From: Fragilariopsis cylindrus CCMP1102
Lineage: Eukaryota > Bacillariophyta > Bacillariophyceae > Bacillariales > Bacillariaceae
Reading direction: 5' to 3'
Length of the DNA: 64,000 nt
Assembly: GCA_900095095.1 (NCBI GenBank)
Contig: FMBT01000355.1
Span: 62,001 to 126,000, forward strand
A model generated the notes under the pieces. That model did no database searches and was not told where the DNA came from. It saw nothing but the letters and a program-made list of their open reading frames with translations. Position numbers and translations under genes: made by a program. Below, one piece after another: positions 63,158-64,000 of this stretch (within the stretch, counting starts at the first letter, position 1; every line of letters starts with the position of its first letter).

Positions 63158-64000
63158 TTAATGGACCTCTCTTCTCCGTTTTGCCATTTTCTCCCTAGTA
63201 TCCATTGCAGTAGTGGCTTCAATAACTGCAGGAGGGCCATCAGTGAGTTGGAGACGAGGACCAGCTTCAGGAGAGCGAGGAGGAGGAAGAGTGATAGATG
63301 GGCTTTCTGACAAGTCATCATTGTCGTCAGTAACCATAGTTGTTACAATATCAGGTACAGTAGTTGCAGCTGCTGCAGCTGCCTTCTCCTCCGCCTCTGC
63401 AGCTTTTTCAGCATAAGCGTTTACAACAAAGGCATGCATTTCATCCTCTTTTCCTTCCGGATAAGCCTTCATAAGATGTGCAACCCAATCAGTACTCTTC
63501 TCTCCATATTTACAGAGCAATATTACCAACTGTAGGACAGTTTCTTCTCTTCCAACGAATGGCTTTAGAAATGCAATCACAGCATTTTTGTCTGAAACTA
63601 ATCCCCATCGAGCATTATAGAAATCAATCAACCGGTTTACAACATTCATATCAACATCATTGCCAGCTTTTTTCCCATCCGGATCTGACTTACCTGTATA
63701 ATAAAGAATGAGGAAGGAATACAAGTGAGAAGCATGCCAATATACAATTCAATTCAATTCAATTCAACTTCTAATTACCTAAATTGACATCTCTTTGAGT
63801 CACATCTAGAAGGTTCTCTTCGTCGCCTTCCATCTTCTGTTGGGTGATAATCTGAAGAACTTTTTCCTGAGCCCCCGGCGCCAATACCTCATCAACATCA
63901 AGATCATCAGCCTTGAGTGTCACTAACAAGATAGTAATTTCTGTGTTGGCCTTGGACATATCTTGTGGCAATTCAAATTCAAAGATAGCGTAGTCAACGA
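63158..64000 (-). CDS. Hypothetical protein, N-terminus beyond the right edge
   Basis: Two visible exons: 64000-63779 (open at the edge) and 63693-63158, joined by a GT-AG intron of 85 bp that contains an AATTC repeat. Readable protein is about 252 residues. Exon A gives DYAIFEFELPQDMSKANTEI, then DVDEVLAPGAQEKVLQIITQ. Exon B gives KSDPDGKKAGNDVDMNVVNR, LIDFYNARWGLVSDKNAVIA, FLKPFVGREETVLQLVILLC, then an Ala/Glu helix and a Pro/Ser tail ending AKRRREVH. The helical, EF-hand-free composition gives no family I can name. It is not obviously related to the neighbouring transposon. Confidence 0.6.

Overview
The window reads as nuclear DNA of a photosynthetic stramenopile, most likely a pennate diatom. 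It carries a fucoxanthin-chlorophyll a/c-type antenna gene, several N-termini with a signal peptide followed by a plastid-type cleavage site with Phe or Trp at +1, an aureochrome-like bZIP-PAS gene, short GT-AG introns, Asn/Gln/Ser/Asp-rich low-complexity proteins and AT-rich spacers with many microsatellites. I saw no rRNA, tRNA or CRISPR array. Species and chromosome cannot be told from sequence alone.

Layout. 0-16.5 kb: an Asn/Ser-rich protein open at the left edge, exosome CSL4, a BRCT-type family X DNA polymerase whose first exon lies in an exact 384-bp tandem duplication, an antenna protein, a protein kinase, a plastid TadA-like deaminase, a second and broken BRCT-PolX copy, and an acidic hypothetical protein. 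16.8-22.3 kb: a broken F-box-like gene and a large glutamine-rich bZIP-PAS regulator. 22.3-27 kb: gene-poor, with a piggyBac-type MITE (TTAA ends) and a Ty1/copia fossil. 27-36 kb: a gamma-glutamylcyclotransferase-like protein, glucose-6-phosphate 1-epimerase, ALG5, a small protein resembling the PDCD4 N-terminal motif, full-length PDCD4 and proteasome alpha-7. 37-44 kb: another copia fossil, a broken small gene, a mitochondrial-type DnaJ, a plastid fibrillin, a second deaminase and a CPBP membrane protease. 45-58 kb: plastid-type aspartate aminotransferase, a transglutaminase-like protein, ARMC6, a Kelch-like protein, a plastid-type CRAL-TRIO protein, K+-dependent H+-pyrophosphatase and a secreted Lys/Pro-rich protein. 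58-64 kb: repeats, an apparently intact DDE transposase, two head-to-head genes sharing the N-terminal motif MAKRKA, and a gene running off the right edge.

Most genes are ordinary housekeeping and plastid genes and form no obvious pathway cluster. At least ten loci that should be single reading frames are interrupted by one-base shifts, several of them at homopolymers, while neighbouring genes of the same length are clean. Part of this is probably assembly indel error. The loci with many breaks (second PolX, F-box-like, Kelch-like, the 38.1-38.4 kb gene) may be true pseudogenes. The points most worth following are the duplicated first exon of PolX, the LOV-like cysteine in the bZIP-PAS protein, the small PDCD4-like gene, and the MAKRKA pair beside a DDE transposon.
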